A DNA stretch of 64,000 nucleotides from Providencia alcalifaciens (GCF_020271745.1 NZ_CP084296.1:3348001-3412000); one strand, 5' to 3'. Shown: positions 8,592-21,783, counted from the first letter of the stretch. A program made the numbers and translations. Notes: a model not told the origin generated them from the sequence alone.

Positions 8592-8798
8592 GTGAAAACA
8601 TTAAAATTGATCATAATGATGGCAATGGCATCGCTATTAACGGCATGTTTACGTGTAGAAGTCGCTACGCCAGATAAGCCAATTAACATCAATATGAATG
8701 TTAAGATTGAGCATGAAATCCAAATTAAAGCAGACCGACAAGTCGAAGAGTTATTAAAAGAAAACAGCGATCTATTCGGTGAGGTACCTGCGAAATGA
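8592..8798 (+). CDS. ynbE: YnbE, small outer-membrane lipoprotein partner of YdbH
   Basis: 68 residues with a GTG start at 8592, chosen because it gives a normal lipoprotein signal (VKTLKLIIMMAMASLLTAC) with lipobox LTAC. The mature part carries the family core PININMNVKIEHEIQIKAD followed by EELLKENSDLF. YnbE forms an outer-membrane multimer that completes the YdbH bridge. It begins 17 bases after ydbH and overlaps the start of ydbL by four bases (ATGA). Confidence 0.9.
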   Translation: MKTLKLIIMMAMASLLTACLRVEVATPDKPININMNVKIEHEIQIKADRQVEELLKENSDLFGEVPAK

Positions 8799-9124
8799 TG
8801 AACTGGTTTAAAGTCGTCACGTTATGTTCTACCTTAAGCATATTTTCTGCATTTGCACTGACGGTGGAAGAAGGTAAAACTCACGGTATTGTGGGGGAAA
8901 CCTTATCAGGATATTTGGCGGTAATTGACCAAAGTAGTGCGGATGCAAAGCAATTGGTTGAACATATCAATGTCGAAAGAAAAAAACGATATACAGAAAT
9001 TGCAGATAGAAATGGGCTTAAAACCAATGATGTCGCAAGAATGGCAGGACAGAAATTGATTGAACGTGCACCGACGGGAGAATATGTACGCGGTATTAAT
9101 GGGCAGTGGATGCAGAAAAAATAA
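8795..9124 (+). CDS. ydbL: YdbL, periplasmic DUF1318 protein
   Basis: 109 residues, signal peptide MNWFKVVTLCSTLSIFSAFA, then the DUF1318 core (GYLAVIDQSSADAKQLVEHIN, NVERKKRYTEIADRNGL, GQKLIER). Two adjacent ATG codons at 8795 and 8798 are both possible. It is the last gene of ydbH-ynbE-ydbL; in E. coli YdbL helps keep the YdbH-YnbE interaction in balance. Translation is coupled to ynbE. Confidence 0.9.
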   Translation: MMNWFKVVTLCSTLSIFSAFALTVEEGKTHGIVGETLSGYLAVIDQSSADAKQLVEHINVERKKRYTEIADRNGLKTNDVARMAGQKLIERAPTGEYVRGINGQWMQKK

Positions 9125-9125
9125 A

Positions 9126-9167
9126 AATGCGCACTATTTTCAATTCTAGATGCAACAAGTGCGCATT
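9126..9167 (+). terminator. Hairpin after ydbL
   Basis: A 10-base stem AATGCGCACT / AGTGCGCATT with a 22-base loop, followed by ATTTTC. It lies directly at the end of the ydbL gene and could also act for azoR on the other strand. Confidence 0.55.
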
Positions 9168-9223
9168 ATTTTCGATTCTAAATTAAGAATGAGCAATCAA
9201 GCTTTATTTAACGAGGCATGCTG

Positions 9224-9838
<615 letters not shown>

Positions 9839-10045
9839 TCATGTGTCTATCTCATCAGATAATGATGATACTCGGTATATGGCAGATTAATAGGAAGAAA
9901 TTTAGAAGTCATGCTTCAAAAAAATTGATGGTATTTGTATGAGATAACTAAAATCATAAAACAAACCAAAATATTATCTTTAGCCACCACATGATTATAG
10001 ATTAACGAGTGGCGTTACAACGAATTGAAATATAAGGATTTAAGA

Positions 10046-13000
10046 ATGGATCCCATTCTATCAGCATTATTTGCTGAAATTGAACAAACATCACTGCGTG
10101 ATCAATGGCAACTGAAGAAGCGCCTTCACGGCATCGCAAAAATACAAGATCAAAAATCCCGCATGGCAGTTATCGAAGTCATCAAAGGGGATATTGAAAA
10201 GGCAAAACAGAAGGTTGAGAAAAAACGTCTGAATATGCCGAAAATTGTTTACCCTGAAAACTTACCCGTTAGCCAAAGAAAACAAGCTATTTTTGATGCG
10301 ATTAATCAGCATCAAGTGGTGATCATTGCGGGTGAAACTGGGTCAGGTAAAACCACGCAGATCCCTAAAATTTGCTTAGAGCTGGGCCGCGGAGTGAAGG
10401 GCTTTATTGGTCATACTCAGCCAAGAAGATTGGCTGCACGCTCAGTGGCTTCGCGCCTTGCACAAGAGTTAGAGTGTGAGCTAGGTACAAATGTCGGTTA
10501 TAAAGTCCGCTTTAGTGACCAAGTGAGTGATACCACCCAAGTTAAATTAATGACGGATGGTATTTTATTGGCGGAATTGCAGAATGATAAATTGTTGCTG
10601 CAATACGACACAATTATTATCGATGAAGCCCATGAACGCAGTTTAAATATTGATTTTATTTTAGGCTATTTGCGTCAATTATTACCTAAGCGCCCTGATT
10701 TAAAAGTCATTATTACATCAGCGACGATTGATCCAGAACGATTTTCTCGACACTTTGGTCATGCACCGATTGTTGAGGTTTCAGGACGGACATACCCGGT
10801 TGAAGTGCGTTATCGTCCAATTATGGGGGATGATAATGACAGTGAGCGTGACCAAATTGACGGTATTATCGATGCGGTTAATGAGTTAGGACGTGAAAGT
10901 GCCGGTGATATTCTGATATTTATGAGTGGTGAACGAGAGATTCGTGACACCGCTGATGCACTATCCAAGCTACAACTGCGTCATACGGAAGTCTTACCGC
11001 TGTTTGCACGGTTATCTAACAGTGAGCAAAACCGTATTTTTCACCCTCATGGTGGTCGCCGGATTATTCTTGCAACGAACGTGGCCGAAACCTCTCTGAC
11101 GGTTCCGGGGATCAAATATGTGATTGATACGGGTTATGCGCGTATCAGCCGTTATAGTTATCGAACCAAGGTACAACGCTTACCTGTCGAAGCGATTTCA
11201 CAAGCGTCTGCCAATCAGCGTAAAGGACGGTGTGGTCGTGTTTCAGACGGTATCTGTATCCGCTTGTATTCTGAAGAGGATTTCTTATCTCGACCAGAGT
11301 TTACCGATCCTGAAATCCTGAGAACCAACTTGGCATCGGTTATTTTACAGATGACCTCAATCGGGCTTGGGGATATCGCGGCATTTCCATTCGTTGAAGC
11401 GCCGGATAAGCGTAATATTCAAGATGGTGTCAAATTACTGGAAGAGCTTGGCGGGATCCAACCTCATAAAGATGCAGATAAAGGTTATCGATTAACCGAT
11501 GTCGGGCGCCAGCTAGCACAATTACCCGTTGACCCACGTTTAGCGCGAATGGTGATTGAAGCCAGAAAGTATGGCGCGGTACGCGAAGCAATGGTGATCG
11601 TTTCGGCATTATCGATTCAAGATCCCCGAGAAAGACCGTTGGATAAGCAGCAAGCTTCTGATGAAAAACATCGACGTTTCCATGATAAGCAATCAGATTT
11701 TCTGGCGTTTTTAAATCTATGGGATTATTTAAAACAGCAGCAAGAGGAATTATCCAACGCACAATTTAGAAAAATGTGCCGTCAAGATTTCCTTAACTAT
11801 TTGCGAATTCGCGAGTGGCAAGATCTCTACACGCAGTTGCGCCAAGTCGTGAAAGAACAAGGATTTGCTATCAACAGTGCCCCAGCAGATTTTCGCAGTA
11901 TTCATGTCTCGCTATTGGCAGGGTTGCTCTCGCATATCGGTCAAAAAGATGCTGAAAAACACGAGTTTACAGGAGCAAGGAATGCTCGATTCACTATCTT
12001 TCCAGGTTCAGGTTTATTCAAAAAACCACCGAAGTGGACGATGGTCGCTGAACTGGTTGAAACATCAAAGCTGTGGGGACGAATTGCGGCTTCCATTGAT
12101 CCTGAATGGATTGAACCACTCGCCGAGCATTTGGTAAAACATCACTATAGTGAGCCCCATTGGTCAAAATCAGAAGGTGCTGTGACAGCATCGGAAAAAG
12201 TGACTTTATATGGGCTGCCGATTGTGGCTTCACGCCAAGTCAATTATGGTTCGATTGATCCATTATTATGCCGCGAGCTATTTATTCGTCACGCGCTGGT
12301 GGAAGGTGACTGGAATACCCGTCACGCTTTCTTTAGAGCTAACCTAAAACTGTTATCAGAGGTGGAAGATTTGGAACACAAATCACGCCGCCGAGACATT
12401 TTAGTGGATGATGAAACGCTTTTTGCATTTTATGACCAACGTATCCCGAATGATGTGATTTCCTCTCGCCATTTTGATAAATGGTGGAAAACCGCATCAA
12501 AACAGCAACCTGATTTGCTCAGTTTTGAAAAAAATATGCTGATCAAAGAAGATGCAGGGAATGTATCGGCGCTTGATTACCCGAATTATTGGCATCAAGG
12601 TGACCTTAAATTCCGTTTAAGTTACCAGTTTGAGCCTGGCACTGACGCCGATGGAGTCACCATTCATATCCCATTAGCTATTTTGAATCAGGTGCAAAAT
12701 GTGGGTTTTGACTGGCAAGTTCCGGGTCTGCGTCATGAATTAATCGTTGCGTTAATTAAATCATTGCCTAAACCTATTCGTCGTAATTTTGTGCCAGCGC
12801 CAAACTATGCCTCTGCATTTTTGGAGCGTGTTCCAACCCCTGAAGGCAGTGTGTTAGATAAGCTAGAGCGCGAACTTCGTCGAATGACGGGGGTAACGGT
12901 AGAGCGTGAGGCTTGGCAGTTAGATCAACTTCCAGTGCATTTAAAAATGACCTACCGAGTGGTGAATGACAAAAATAAAACCGTCGCGGAAGGGCAAGAT

Positions 13001-13945
13001 CTGGATGCTTTAAAAGATAGCCTTAAGGAAAAAGTGCAAGAAACACTATCAGAGGTTGTGGATGATGGTATTGAACAAAGTGGATTGCATATTTGGAGTT
13101 TTGGTGAGTTACCACAACGTTATGAACAAAAACGCGGAGGATATTCAGTTAAAGCCTATCCTGCATTAGTGGATGAAAAGAACAGTGTGGGGATCCGTGT
13201 TTTTGAAACTGAATTCGAGCAACAGCAAGCAATGTGGGGCGGAGTTCGTCGGTTATTACTCTTAAATATTCCTTCGCCGATCAAGTATTTGCATGAAAAG
13301 CTGCCGAATAAATCCAAATTGGGGCTCTATTTTAACCCTTATGGCAAAGTGCTTGAACTCATTGATGATTGTATCGCATGCGGTATTGATCAACTGATTG
13401 CAACCTATGGCGGCGCGGTGTGGACGCAAGAGCAGTTCGAATCATTGAAAGAGTACGCGAGAGCGGAATTGAACGATGTGGTTGTAAATATCGCCAAGCA
13501 AGTTGAGCAGATCTTAACGGCGGTGTTTGCTATCAATAAACGGTTGAAAGGCCGCGTTGATTTTTCGATGGCGCTCGCATTATCTGATATCAAAGCTCAA
13601 ATGTCTGGGTTGGTATTTAAAGGGTTTGTGACAGAGCAGGGCTGGAAACGATTACCGGATATTTTGCGCTACTTAAACGGTATTGAACGTCGGTTAGAAA
13701 AGTTAGCCATTGACCCAAATCGTGACCGTGCGCAGATGAGCAAAGTTGAACACGTACAAAGCATGTGGCAGCAGTGGATGAGTAAATTAACACCACTACA
13801 AAAGCAGTTACCGGAAGTACAGGAAGTTCGCTGGATGATTGAAGAGTTACGAGTGAGTTTGTTCGCCCAACAGCTAGGAACGCCATATCCGATATCGGAT
13901 AAACGGATAATTCAAACTATGGAAAGTTTAACGCAGCAACTTTAG
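10046..13945 (+). CDS. hrpA: ATP-dependent RNA helicase HrpA
   Basis: 1299 residues from the ATG at 10046, with AAGGA at 10033-10037; an upstream TTG in frame at 10025 lacks a good site. DExH-box helicase: Walker A GETGSGKTTQ (about 95-104), DEAH at 193-196, SAT motif TSATID, and motif VI near QRKGRCGRV. The long C-terminal part is the HrpA-specific DUF3418 region. E. coli HrpA rescues stalled and collided ribosomes. Length equals the family norm, so it is intact. Confidence 0.96.
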   Translation: MDPILSALFAEIEQTSLRDQWQLKKRLHGIAKIQDQKSRMAVIEVIKGDIEKAKQKVEKKRLNMPKIVYPENLPVSQRKQAIFDAINQHQVVIIAGETGSGKTTQIPKICLELGRGVKGFIGHTQPRRLAARSVASRLAQELECELGTNVGYKVRFSDQVSDTTQVKLMTDGILLAELQNDKLLLQYDTIIIDEAHERSLNIDFILGYLRQLLPKRPDLKVIITSATIDPERFSRHFGHAPIVEVSGRTYPVEVRYRPIMGDDNDSERDQIDGIIDAVNELGRESAGDILIFMSGEREIRDTADALSKLQLRHTEVLPLFARLSNSEQNRIFHPHGGRRIILATNVAETSLTVPGIKYVIDTGYARISRYSYRTKVQRLPVEAISQASANQRKGRCGRVSDGICIRLYSEEDFLSRPEFTDPEILRTNLASVILQMTSIGLGDIAAFPFVEAPDKRNIQDGVKLLEELGGIQPHKDADKGYRLTDVGRQLAQLPVDPRLARMVIEARKYGAVREAMVIVSALSIQDPRERPLDKQQASDEKHRRFHDKQSDFLAFLNLWDYLKQQQEELSNAQFRKMCRQDFLNYLRIREWQDLYTQLRQVVKEQGFAINSAPADFRSIHVSLLAGLLSHIGQKDAEKHEFTGARNARFTIFPGSGLFKKPPKWTMVAELVETSKLWGRIAASIDPEWIEPLAEHLVKHHYSEPHWSKSEGAVTASEKVTLYGLPIVASRQVNYGSIDPLLCRELFIRHALVEGDWNTRHAFFRANLKLLSEVEDLEHKSRRRDILVDDETLFAFYDQRIPNDVISSRHFDKWWKTASKQQPDLLSFEKNMLIKEDAGNVSALDYPNYWHQGDLKFRLSYQFEPGTDADGVTIHIPLAILNQVQNVGFDWQVPGLRHELIVALIKSLPKPIRRNFVPAPNYASAFLERVPTPEGSVLDKLERELRRMTGVTVEREAWQLDQLPVHLKMTYRVVNDKNKTVAEGQDLDALKDSLKEKVQETLSEVVDDGIEQSGLHIWSFGELPQRYEQKRGGYSVKAYPALVDEKNSVGIRVFETEFEQQQAMWGGVRRLLLLNIPSPIKYLHEKLPNKSKLGLYFNPYGKVLELIDDCIACGIDQLIATYGGAVWTQEQFESLKEYARAELNDVVVNIAKQVEQILTAVFAINKRLKGRVDFSMALALSDIKAQMSGLVFKGFVTEQGWKRLPDILRYLNGIERRLEKLAIDPNRDRAQMSKVEHVQSMWQQWMSKLTPLQKQLPEVQEVRWMIEELRVSLFAQQLGTPYPISDKRIIQTMESLTQQL

Positions 13946-13997
13946 CTTGGGATCAATAGTAGCCTTAGGCTGACGATAATTTATTGGTTAATAAGAT

Positions 13998-14040
13998 AAA
14001 AAATGCGCGATGTGGCAATGGTACCACTTGCGCATTTTTT
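13998..14040 (+). terminator. hrpA terminator
   Basis: Stem AAAAAATGCG / CGCATTTTTT with an inner GTGG/CCAC pairing, T-run at the end, 52 bases after hrpA. Confidence 0.75.
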
Positions 14041-14157
14041 ATTGTGAAATTATGGCACTCAATTCTTATTTAGTTACAACATACTGTTGGGTTTCACTAT
14101 TTCTACATTAACAGCCGAGTTGTCCGCAATATATAGCTAGCAAGTATTATTTTGGAT

Positions 14158-14403
14158 TTATCGCTCAATGGCTGGTTCTATTCGCTGCTGAGTCGCTAAT
14201 TTAAACTGAAAGCCTTCGGCACGCTCTTGCGCTTTAATTTCAGGTGATTTTTGCTGAAAGGGAGTTGGCTGTTGAGTCAGGAACGATTGGGTTACAGCCG
14301 CAATATTATGAGCCATTGAATGTGGCACTTCTGATGCTGAATGAATAAGAGCAGGGCGATCAGCAAATGTAACGGAACGCAGATTTGTTGGGGTTATGTG
14401 CAT
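14158..14403 (-). CDS. Small protein of unknown function
   Basis: 81 residues, not recognised. The start is backed by a strong ribosome site (GAGGAG seven bases before the ATG). The protein is hydrophilic, without signal peptide or membrane helix, and rich in Gln, Ala and Pro, ending in RIEPAIER. It lies between hrpA (convergent) and ydgI (same strand, with a terminator between), so it is its own transcription unit. It has no enzyme motif and no cysteine. The good ribosome site and isolated position support a real gene; its role is unknown. Confidence 0.55.
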   Translation of the reverse strand: MHITPTNLRSVTFADRPALIHSASEVPHSMAHNIAAVTQSFLTQQPTPFQQKSPEIKAQERAEGFQFKLATQQRIEPAIER

Positions 14404-14509
14404 TTAAGTCTCCTCATTGGTGAATAGTCATTCAAAAACTACATCACAAAAAAGGATGATAATTGTAAAAAACGAGGCGGTTGAAAAGGTCAAAATAAAG
14501 ATAATAAAA

Positions 14510-14545
14510 AATGAGCTAAATTCAATAGGTTAAATTTAGCTCATT
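14510..14545 (-). terminator. ydgI terminator
   Basis: Perfect 13-base stem (AATGAGCTAAATT / AATTTAGCTCATT), 10-base loop, followed on the minus strand by a T-rich run, directly after the ydgI stop. Confidence 0.8.
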
Positions 14546-14558
14546 AATAAAGAGTGGA

Positions 14559-15950
14559 TCACGCTAATAGGGAATATAACGCCGGCACTGAGGCTATCGC
14601 AATCCCAAATGCTAAAATTTTCTCAATTAACTTCAGTGGCGCTTTTGCTGTTTGTTGTGAACGGGCATACAGAAAAATGATGATCCCCGGCGCATAGAGC
14701 ACCACAGAGAGCATTAAGTTAATCAATCCTGACGCGTACAATAACCATAATCCATAGACCGCGGCAACAAAACCAACCGCAAGGAGGGCTTTACTATGAC
14801 GTTGATAAGCAACTTTGACTAAGAAGGCGCCGACCAAAAAGTAAGGCACCAAAATCATCTCTGAAGCAATAGTCAGTAGAGTATTGTAGTTACTGCCACT
14901 TAACCAAATCAGCACTAATGATAGTTGAACCGCGCCGTTGGTTAACCATAAAGATGAAGATGGAGCATCATTCTTATTTAATTTATTGAAAATTTTAGGG
15001 AATGATTGGTATTGTGCGGCAATATACGGAACTTCAGCTGCCATAATTGTCCAGCTCAAATAGGCGCCACAAACAGAGATAATCAAACCTGCGGCAATAA
15101 TGATGTCACCGCTAGAGCCAATCAAAGAGACCATTAAAGTTGCCATCGATGGGTTTTTAATTTCAGCCAGATCGGCGCGAGGCATGATCCCAAGTGATAA
15201 AAGCGTGACAAGAATATAGATAATTAACGCTGAACTTACCGCAAAAATGGTAGCTAGACCGACATCACGGCGATTTTTAGCTCGAGCAGAGACGACAACT
15301 GCTCCTTCAATACCAATAAAGACCCATAAAGTAATCAGCATGGTGTCTTTAACTTGCTCCCAAACGGGAATACCGAGGTCAATCCCGCTAAAATCGGCAT
15401 CAAAAATATCGAGCTTAAAGGCAAAGAATGCGAGTACGATAAATAACCCAAGAGGGACTAATTTCGCCATCGTGGCGAGCTTGTTGATCCCCGCAGCAGT
15501 TTGTACACCGCGAAGAACTAAGTAATGCACAACCCACAGTAAGATAGATTCACCGATTAGAGCTTGCCAAGTATTACCATCGCCAAACACAATGTTATCC
15601 GGCGTGTCAGTAAAGAAGCTTATCGCGGCAAAGACAATCACTAAATAGGAAACGTTAGCGACAACAGCACACAGCCAATAGCCCCATGCGGAACAAAAGC
15701 CAATAAACTCACCGAATCCTACTTTTGCATAAGTAAATATTCCGCCATCTAGGTCAGGACGAATTCTGGAAAGGAGCAAAAGAGAGAATGCAAGAAATAA
15801 GATCCCGACGCCCGTGATGGACCAGCCGATAATTAATGCTAATGGGCTTGCCACTTCAGCCATATTCTGTGGAAGGCTAAATACACCAGCACCAACCATT
15901 GAGCTAAGAACTAGCGCGGTGAGTGCAGTAAGGCTTAATGTATTTTTCAA
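14559..15950 (-). CDS. ydgI: YdgI, arginine:ornithine antiporter-like (APC family)
   Basis: 463 residues from a TTG at 15950, chosen because AGGA lies six bases before it and the protein then begins like ArcD (KNTLSLTALTALVLSSMVG); another TTG at 15977 would add nine residues. Twelve membrane helices are expected; the APC-family substrate loop GAGVFSLPQNMAE is near residue 20. Similar to ArcD of the arginine deiminase pathway and to E. coli YdgI, beside ydgH as here. No arginine deiminase genes are in view, so the substrate is inferred only. Confidence 0.87.
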   Translation of the reverse strand: MKNTLSLTALTALVLSSMVGAGVFSLPQNMAEVASPLALIIGWSITGVGILFLAFSLLLLSRIRPDLDGGIFTYAKVGFGEFIGFCSAWGYWLCAVVANVSYLVIVFAAISFFTDTPDNIVFGDGNTWQALIGESILLWVVHYLVLRGVQTAAGINKLATMAKLVPLGLFIVLAFFAFKLDIFDADFSGIDLGIPVWEQVKDTMLITLWVFIGIEGAVVVSARAKNRRDVGLATIFAVSSALIIYILVTLLSLGIMPRADLAEIKNPSMATLMVSLIGSSGDIIIAAGLIISVCGAYLSWTIMAAEVPYIAAQYQSFPKIFNKLNKNDAPSSSLWLTNGAVQLSLVLIWLSGSNYNTLLTIASEMILVPYFLVGAFLVKVAYQRHSKALLAVGFVAAVYGLWLLYASGLINLMLSVVLYAPGIIIFLYARSQQTAKAPLKLIEKILAFGIAIASVPALYSLLA

Positions 15951-16283
15951 TGTATATCCTGGTTGTTGTGCAATCAAAAGTTAAAATCACGTTAAGATAG
16001 CAATGCTATAAATGGATTCACTGTCACGGCTTTTAAATCCAGTTGGATCACCTGCTAAATTAGAGTGTGGATTCTACGAATGAAATGCGACAGATGCAAT
16101 GGGAAAATATGCACAGAACAAGATGTTTTATTCACTTTCACTGCTTATGGTAAATAGGCACGCATTTTATAAAGTGCTAACTCGGGCTGTTCAGGAATAG
16201 GTATCAGGAAGTAGGGGGATTCAAACAAAAAAAGCCAGCTTGTGATATTTAAGCTGGCTTTCATAATAAAATAGAGCTATCGA
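15951..16283. other. Intergenic region between ydgI and ydgH
   Basis: About 330 bases holding the ydgI promoter and the ydgH terminator. A small dyad ATAGCA-A-TGCTAT lies at 15997-16009. No gene was seen. Confidence 0.5.
16231..16261 (-). terminator. ydgH terminator
   Basis: Perfect 11-base stem AAAGCCAGCTT / AAGCTGGCTTT, 9-base loop, then TTTTTTTG on the minus strand, 23 bases after ydgH. Confidence 0.85.
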
Positions 16284-17234
16284 TTATTTGAATAGGTCTG
16301 CACTGATGGTGACGCTGCCACCATTAGACTGCCATTCACGAGTGATATGGTAGTATTTAGCACCTTTAGCTTCTGCGCGTTTGGCGATTTGATAACGAAC
16401 TTCAGGGGTATTAGTGTAATAACCGGAGAAGGTAATGGAATCAAATGGAACCATCATAGCTGCTGCTGTTTTGTTCACTTCTTCAATGACATAGCCACTT
16501 GGTAATGTCACACTAGTACGACCTGGCTGGCTTGAGGAAGTTTCGAAGAAACGGCCAACCGCTTCGGTTGGTTCTTCAGAGCTTGCAACGCCTGGGATCA
16601 GAACTTTATCTGCAGCTTCACCACCTTGCGCTAACAGCGCACGACCAGATTCTGAATCAGCAGGAACAACCGCTTCCTCTTTTTGAATTTGGCGCTTAGG
16701 TGCATCTTTCTTATAGATATATGCGGTTGCTAAAGTGTTACCGCCATCATTCATGGCTACGTTGCGAACCACATAAAATGAGGCTGCATCTTTTTCTTTG
16801 GCTTTTTTCGCGATTGCTTCGTATAAGTCAGGTTCAGATGGGTAGAAACCACTTACAGTGACGGCATCAAAAGGTTGATACACTTTTGCGTCTGCTTTAG
16901 ACATTTCTTCAACACCACCGAAAACTCGGCGAGCAGATTCTTCACGTTTTGATGCATCTTTTGCGTACACATCAGCAACAACACGCATGTTGCCACTGTC
17001 ACCTACATCATCAAGGCTTTGAATGTAAAAGGCATAAGCCCCCATTTTATCAGCCCTACGGGAAACTGCATCGGATGCTTCATAGATAGCATTAAAACGC
17101 CCAGTGACGGTTATACGCTCATAAGGTTGTAATTCAGTAGCCTGTTTTGGCGTTAATTCAACAGCCGCCTGTGTAGCGGTTATACTAGTTAATGATAGCA
17201 CCGCGGCTGCGATGACCGTAGTTTTCAGCTTCAT
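16284..17234 (-). CDS. ydgH: YdgH, periplasmic triple DUF1471 protein
   Basis: 316 residues from the ATG at 17234 (AAGGA ribosome site); E. coli YdgH has 314. Signal peptide MKLKTTVIAAAVLSLTSITATQA, then three DUF1471 (YhcN/BhsA-like) domains, each with the pattern 'F-x-x-[IV]-T-[VF]-[ST]-G' (ERITVTGRF, DAVTVSGFY, DSITFSGYY) and an A-x-x-Y/F-Y strand. Single-domain relatives act in biofilm and stress response; the role of YdgH is not well defined. It is divergent from pntA, the E. coli order. Confidence 0.93.
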   Translation of the reverse strand: MKLKTTVIAAAVLSLTSITATQAAVELTPKQATELQPYERITVTGRFNAIYEASDAVSRRADKMGAYAFYIQSLDDVGDSGNMRVVADVYAKDASKREESARRVFGGVEEMSKADAKVYQPFDAVTVSGFYPSEPDLYEAIAKKAKEKDAASFYVVRNVAMNDGGNTLATAYIYKKDAPKRQIQKEEAVVPADSESGRALLAQGGEAADKVLIPGVASSEEPTEAVGRFFETSSSQPGRTSVTLPSGYVIEEVNKTAAAMMVPFDSITFSGYYTNTPEVRYQIAKRAEAKGAKYYHITREWQSNGGSVTISADLFK

Positions 17235-19151
<1,917 letters not shown>

Positions 19152-19161
19152 GGGGTAACTT

Positions 19162-20553
19162 ATGTTGTCAAGTGGAGTTGTGACAGCAGCCTACATCGTT
19201 GCTGCTATCCTATTTATTTTCAGCCTCGCGGGGCTATCTCGCCATGAAAGTTCTCAGCGTGGGAACACATACGGCATTATCGGTATGGGGATCGCCCTGA
19301 TTGCAACCATCTTAGGACCTCATAGCGCCAATGTGGGTTGGATGATTGTGGCAATGGTGATCGGTGCCGTGATTGGTATTCGTTTAGCCAAAAAAGTCGA
19401 AATGACCGAAATGCCTGAGCTGGTTGCTATTTTGCACAGCTTTGTGGGCTTGGCCGCGGTACTTGTGGGCTTCAACAGCTTTATTGCAAGTGAAGGTCAT
19501 GCAAGCAGCGTGATGGAAAATATTCATTTAACGGAAGTTTTCTTGGGTATTTTCATCGGTGCGGTCACGTTTACAGGCTCAATTGTGGCTTATGGCAAAC
19601 TGTCAGGAAAAATGTCATCGAAGCCGATGATGTTACCAAATCGCCATAAACTTAACCTTGCGGCCTTAGTTGTTTCATTTATTTTGCTGGTTATTTTTGT
19701 TAAAACTGACAGCGTTGGCTTGCAAGTGTTTGTTATGTTGATCATGACCGCGATTGCATTAGCCTTCGGTTGGCATTTAGTTGCCTCTATCGGCGGTGCA
19801 GATATGCCAGTGGTTGTTTCCATGCTGAACTCATACTCAGGATGGGCCGCCGCAGCGGCAGGTTTCATGCTTAGTAATGACTTGCTGATCGTGACAGGGG
19901 CCTTAGTCGGTTCTTCGGGTGCCATCCTTTCTTATATTATGTGCAAAGCGATGAACCGTTCGTTTGTGAGTGTTATTGCCGGCGGATTTGGTACTGATGG
20001 TTCCTCAACGGGCTCTGAAGAAGAGATGGGCGAGTACCGCGAAACTACGGCGGAAGAAGTTGCTGAAATGTTGAAAAACTCAACCTCAGTGATCATCACT
20101 CCGGGCTATGGTCTGGCGGTGGCTCAAGCTCAATATCCGGTACATGATATTACGGCAAAACTGCGTGAACGAGGCATTAAGGTTCGCTTCGGTATTCACC
20201 CTGTTGCAGGGCGCTTACCGGGACACATGAACGTACTGTTAGCGGAAGCGAAAGTTCCTTATGACATCGTGTTAGAAATGGATGAAATCAATGATGATTT
20301 CGCCGAAACCGATACGGTGCTGGTTATCGGTGCGAATGATACCGTGAACCCAGCGGCACAAGAAGATCCAAACAGCCCAATTGCAGGTATGCCTGTATTA
20401 GAAGTTTGGAAAGCGAATAATGTCATTGTGTTTAAGCGTTCAATGAATACAGGGTATGCAGGGGTACAAAATCCACTGTTCTTTAAAGAAAATACTCAAA
20501 TGTTATTTGGTGATGCGAAAGCAAGTGTGGATGCAATTTTAAAAGCGCTGTAA
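19162..20553 (+). CDS. pntB: NAD(P) transhydrogenase subunit beta
   Basis: 463 residues (E. coli 462). N-terminal eight or nine membrane helices, then the soluble NADP(H)-binding dIII domain (about 290-463) with [25 protein letters not shown] and [12 protein letters not shown]. It partners PntA; the start follows pntA by 10 bases with a GGGG-type ribosome site. It supplies NADPH that glutathione- and thioredoxin-linked genes in this window would use. Confidence 0.97.
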   Translation: MLSSGVVTAAYIVAAILFIFSLAGLSRHESSQRGNTYGIIGMGIALIATILGPHSANVGWMIVAMVIGAVIGIRLAKKVEMTEMPELVAILHSFVGLAAVLVGFNSFIASEGHASSVMENIHLTEVFLGIFIGAVTFTGSIVAYGKLSGKMSSKPMMLPNRHKLNLAALVVSFILLVIFVKTDSVGLQVFVMLIMTAIALAFGWHLVASIGGADMPVVVSMLNSYSGWAAAAAGFMLSNDLLIVTGALVGSSGAILSYIMCKAMNRSFVSVIAGGFGTDGSSTGSEEEMGEYRETTAEEVAEMLKNSTSVIITPGYGLAVAQAQYPVHDITAKLRERGIKVRFGIHPVAGRLPGHMNVLLAEAKVPYDIVLEMDEINDDFAETDTVLVIGANDTVNPAAQEDPNSPIAGMPVLEVWKANNVIVFKRSMNTGYAGVQNPLFFKENTQMLFGDAKASVDAILKAL

Positions 20554-20578
20554 TTGCTCATCATTGACGGTATAAAAT

Positions 20579-20605
20579 AAAACGCCCTGAATTCAGGGCG
20601 TTTTT
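20579..20605 (+). terminator. pntAB terminator
   Basis: Stem AACGCCCTGA / TCAGGGCGTT with a T-run, 25 bases after pntB. Confidence 0.88.
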
Positions 20606-20724
20606 ATATTTGAATATTTTCTTTTTTATTATTAATTGAATTATGAGTAGTTAAGATAATAATAAAAAGTTCACAATAATATCTATTTACGAGCCTCTAA
20701 ATTTGATTACTATTGCAAATTTAA

Positions 20725-21669
20725 TTAATCATCTGCGGCACTAATAGGGCATACAAAACCGTCAGGTTTGATCGCTAATAAATCGCATTTTAGTTTATCA
20801 ATAACATGTTCAGCTGTATTACCTAAGAACGCAGCAGAAAGCCCAGTGCGACCTAATATGCCGAGCACCACGACACCCGCATGTAGCTCTTCACACATGT
20901 CAGGAATGATTTTTTCAGGTAGCCCTTCACGAACATGCGTGTATTTTTCATCAATGGCAAACTTCTGCCGCAGGCTTTTCATGGCTATCAGATGCTGGCC
21001 GCGTAGGGCATTGTTATACAAGCTTGGGTCAAAATCAGGCAGTTCAATGGCAATATTCATTGGTGCAATTGGGTAAGCGCTGACTAAATGAATTTTCTGC
21101 TCTTTAATGATCCTTTGCGCGAGATCTTGGGTTTTTTCAACCAATTTGATATTTAGGTCATCATGGTAAGACTCTTCATTAGAAAGATTCACCGCAACTA
21201 CCACAGAGCCATGATCTGGCCAAACTTTATCTTTCACCATCCAAACAGGACACGGGCATTTTCTTAATAAATGCCAGTCTAGCGGAGTAAAAATGATGGA
21301 TTCTAAGTTGTCAGTTTGGTGTGCCATTTTCAGTAGAAGGTCATGTTGACCGCTAATCACTTCTTGAATGATGGCTTCATAAGGCTTGTTGTGCCAAATG
21401 ACTTTAATTTCTATCTCAATACCTGCTTCTAAATAAAAATGGGCTTGCTGCTTGATCCAAGCGGCTTTTTGACTGATAACCCCTTTACGCATCGCATTGC
21501 GCTCTTCAGGAGAAAGCAGGGTGGTCATGTCATAAGATAGGTCATAGATAGGCAGGAAGGCTTTTATCCGTCCGCCATTACGCTGCACAATATAAACTGC
21601 ACGCCTTAATGCCGGTTGATCATCCTGATTTGGGTCAATTGCTACTAAAAGATTTTTATAGTTAGCCAT
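20725..21669 (-). CDS. uspE: Universal stress protein E
   Basis: 314 residues (E. coli UspE 316). Two tandem Usp domains: the first starts [14 protein letters not shown], the second around [12 protein letters not shown] and ends with the ATP-type loop [21 protein letters not shown]. UspE acts in stress resistance, motility and aggregation. It lies upstream-to-downstream after fnr on the same strand, as in E. coli, but 126 bases away with a hairpin between, so it likely has its own promoter. Confidence 0.95.
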   Translation of the reverse strand: MANYKNLLVAIDPNQDDQPALRRAVYIVQRNGGRIKAFLPIYDLSYDMTTLLSPEERNAMRKGVISQKAAWIKQQAHFYLEAGIEIEIKVIWHNKPYEAIIQEVISGQHDLLLKMAHQTDNLESIIFTPLDWHLLRKCPCPVWMVKDKVWPDHGSVVVAVNLSNEESYHDDLNIKLVEKTQDLAQRIIKEQKIHLVSAYPIAPMNIAIELPDFDPSLYNNALRGQHLIAMKSLRQKFAIDEKYTHVREGLPEKIIPDMCEELHAGVVVLGILGRTGLSAAFLGNTAEHVIDKLKCDLLAIKPDGFVCPISAADD

Positions 21670-21760
21670 GCTGATATCCTCTCAATAAACGGATAGTTCC
21701 ATCTCTCTAAACTATGTTATTGGGGATAAATACGCAAGAAATGTGATTGAAAAGTAACAA

Positions 21761-21783
21761 CGGATCACAAAGTTTGTGACCCG
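21761..21783 (-). terminator. Hairpin after fnr
   Basis: Imperfect stem CGG-TCACAAA / TTTGTGA-CCG, followed on the minus strand by GTTGTTACTTTT, 12 bases past the fnr stop. Confidence 0.55.
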
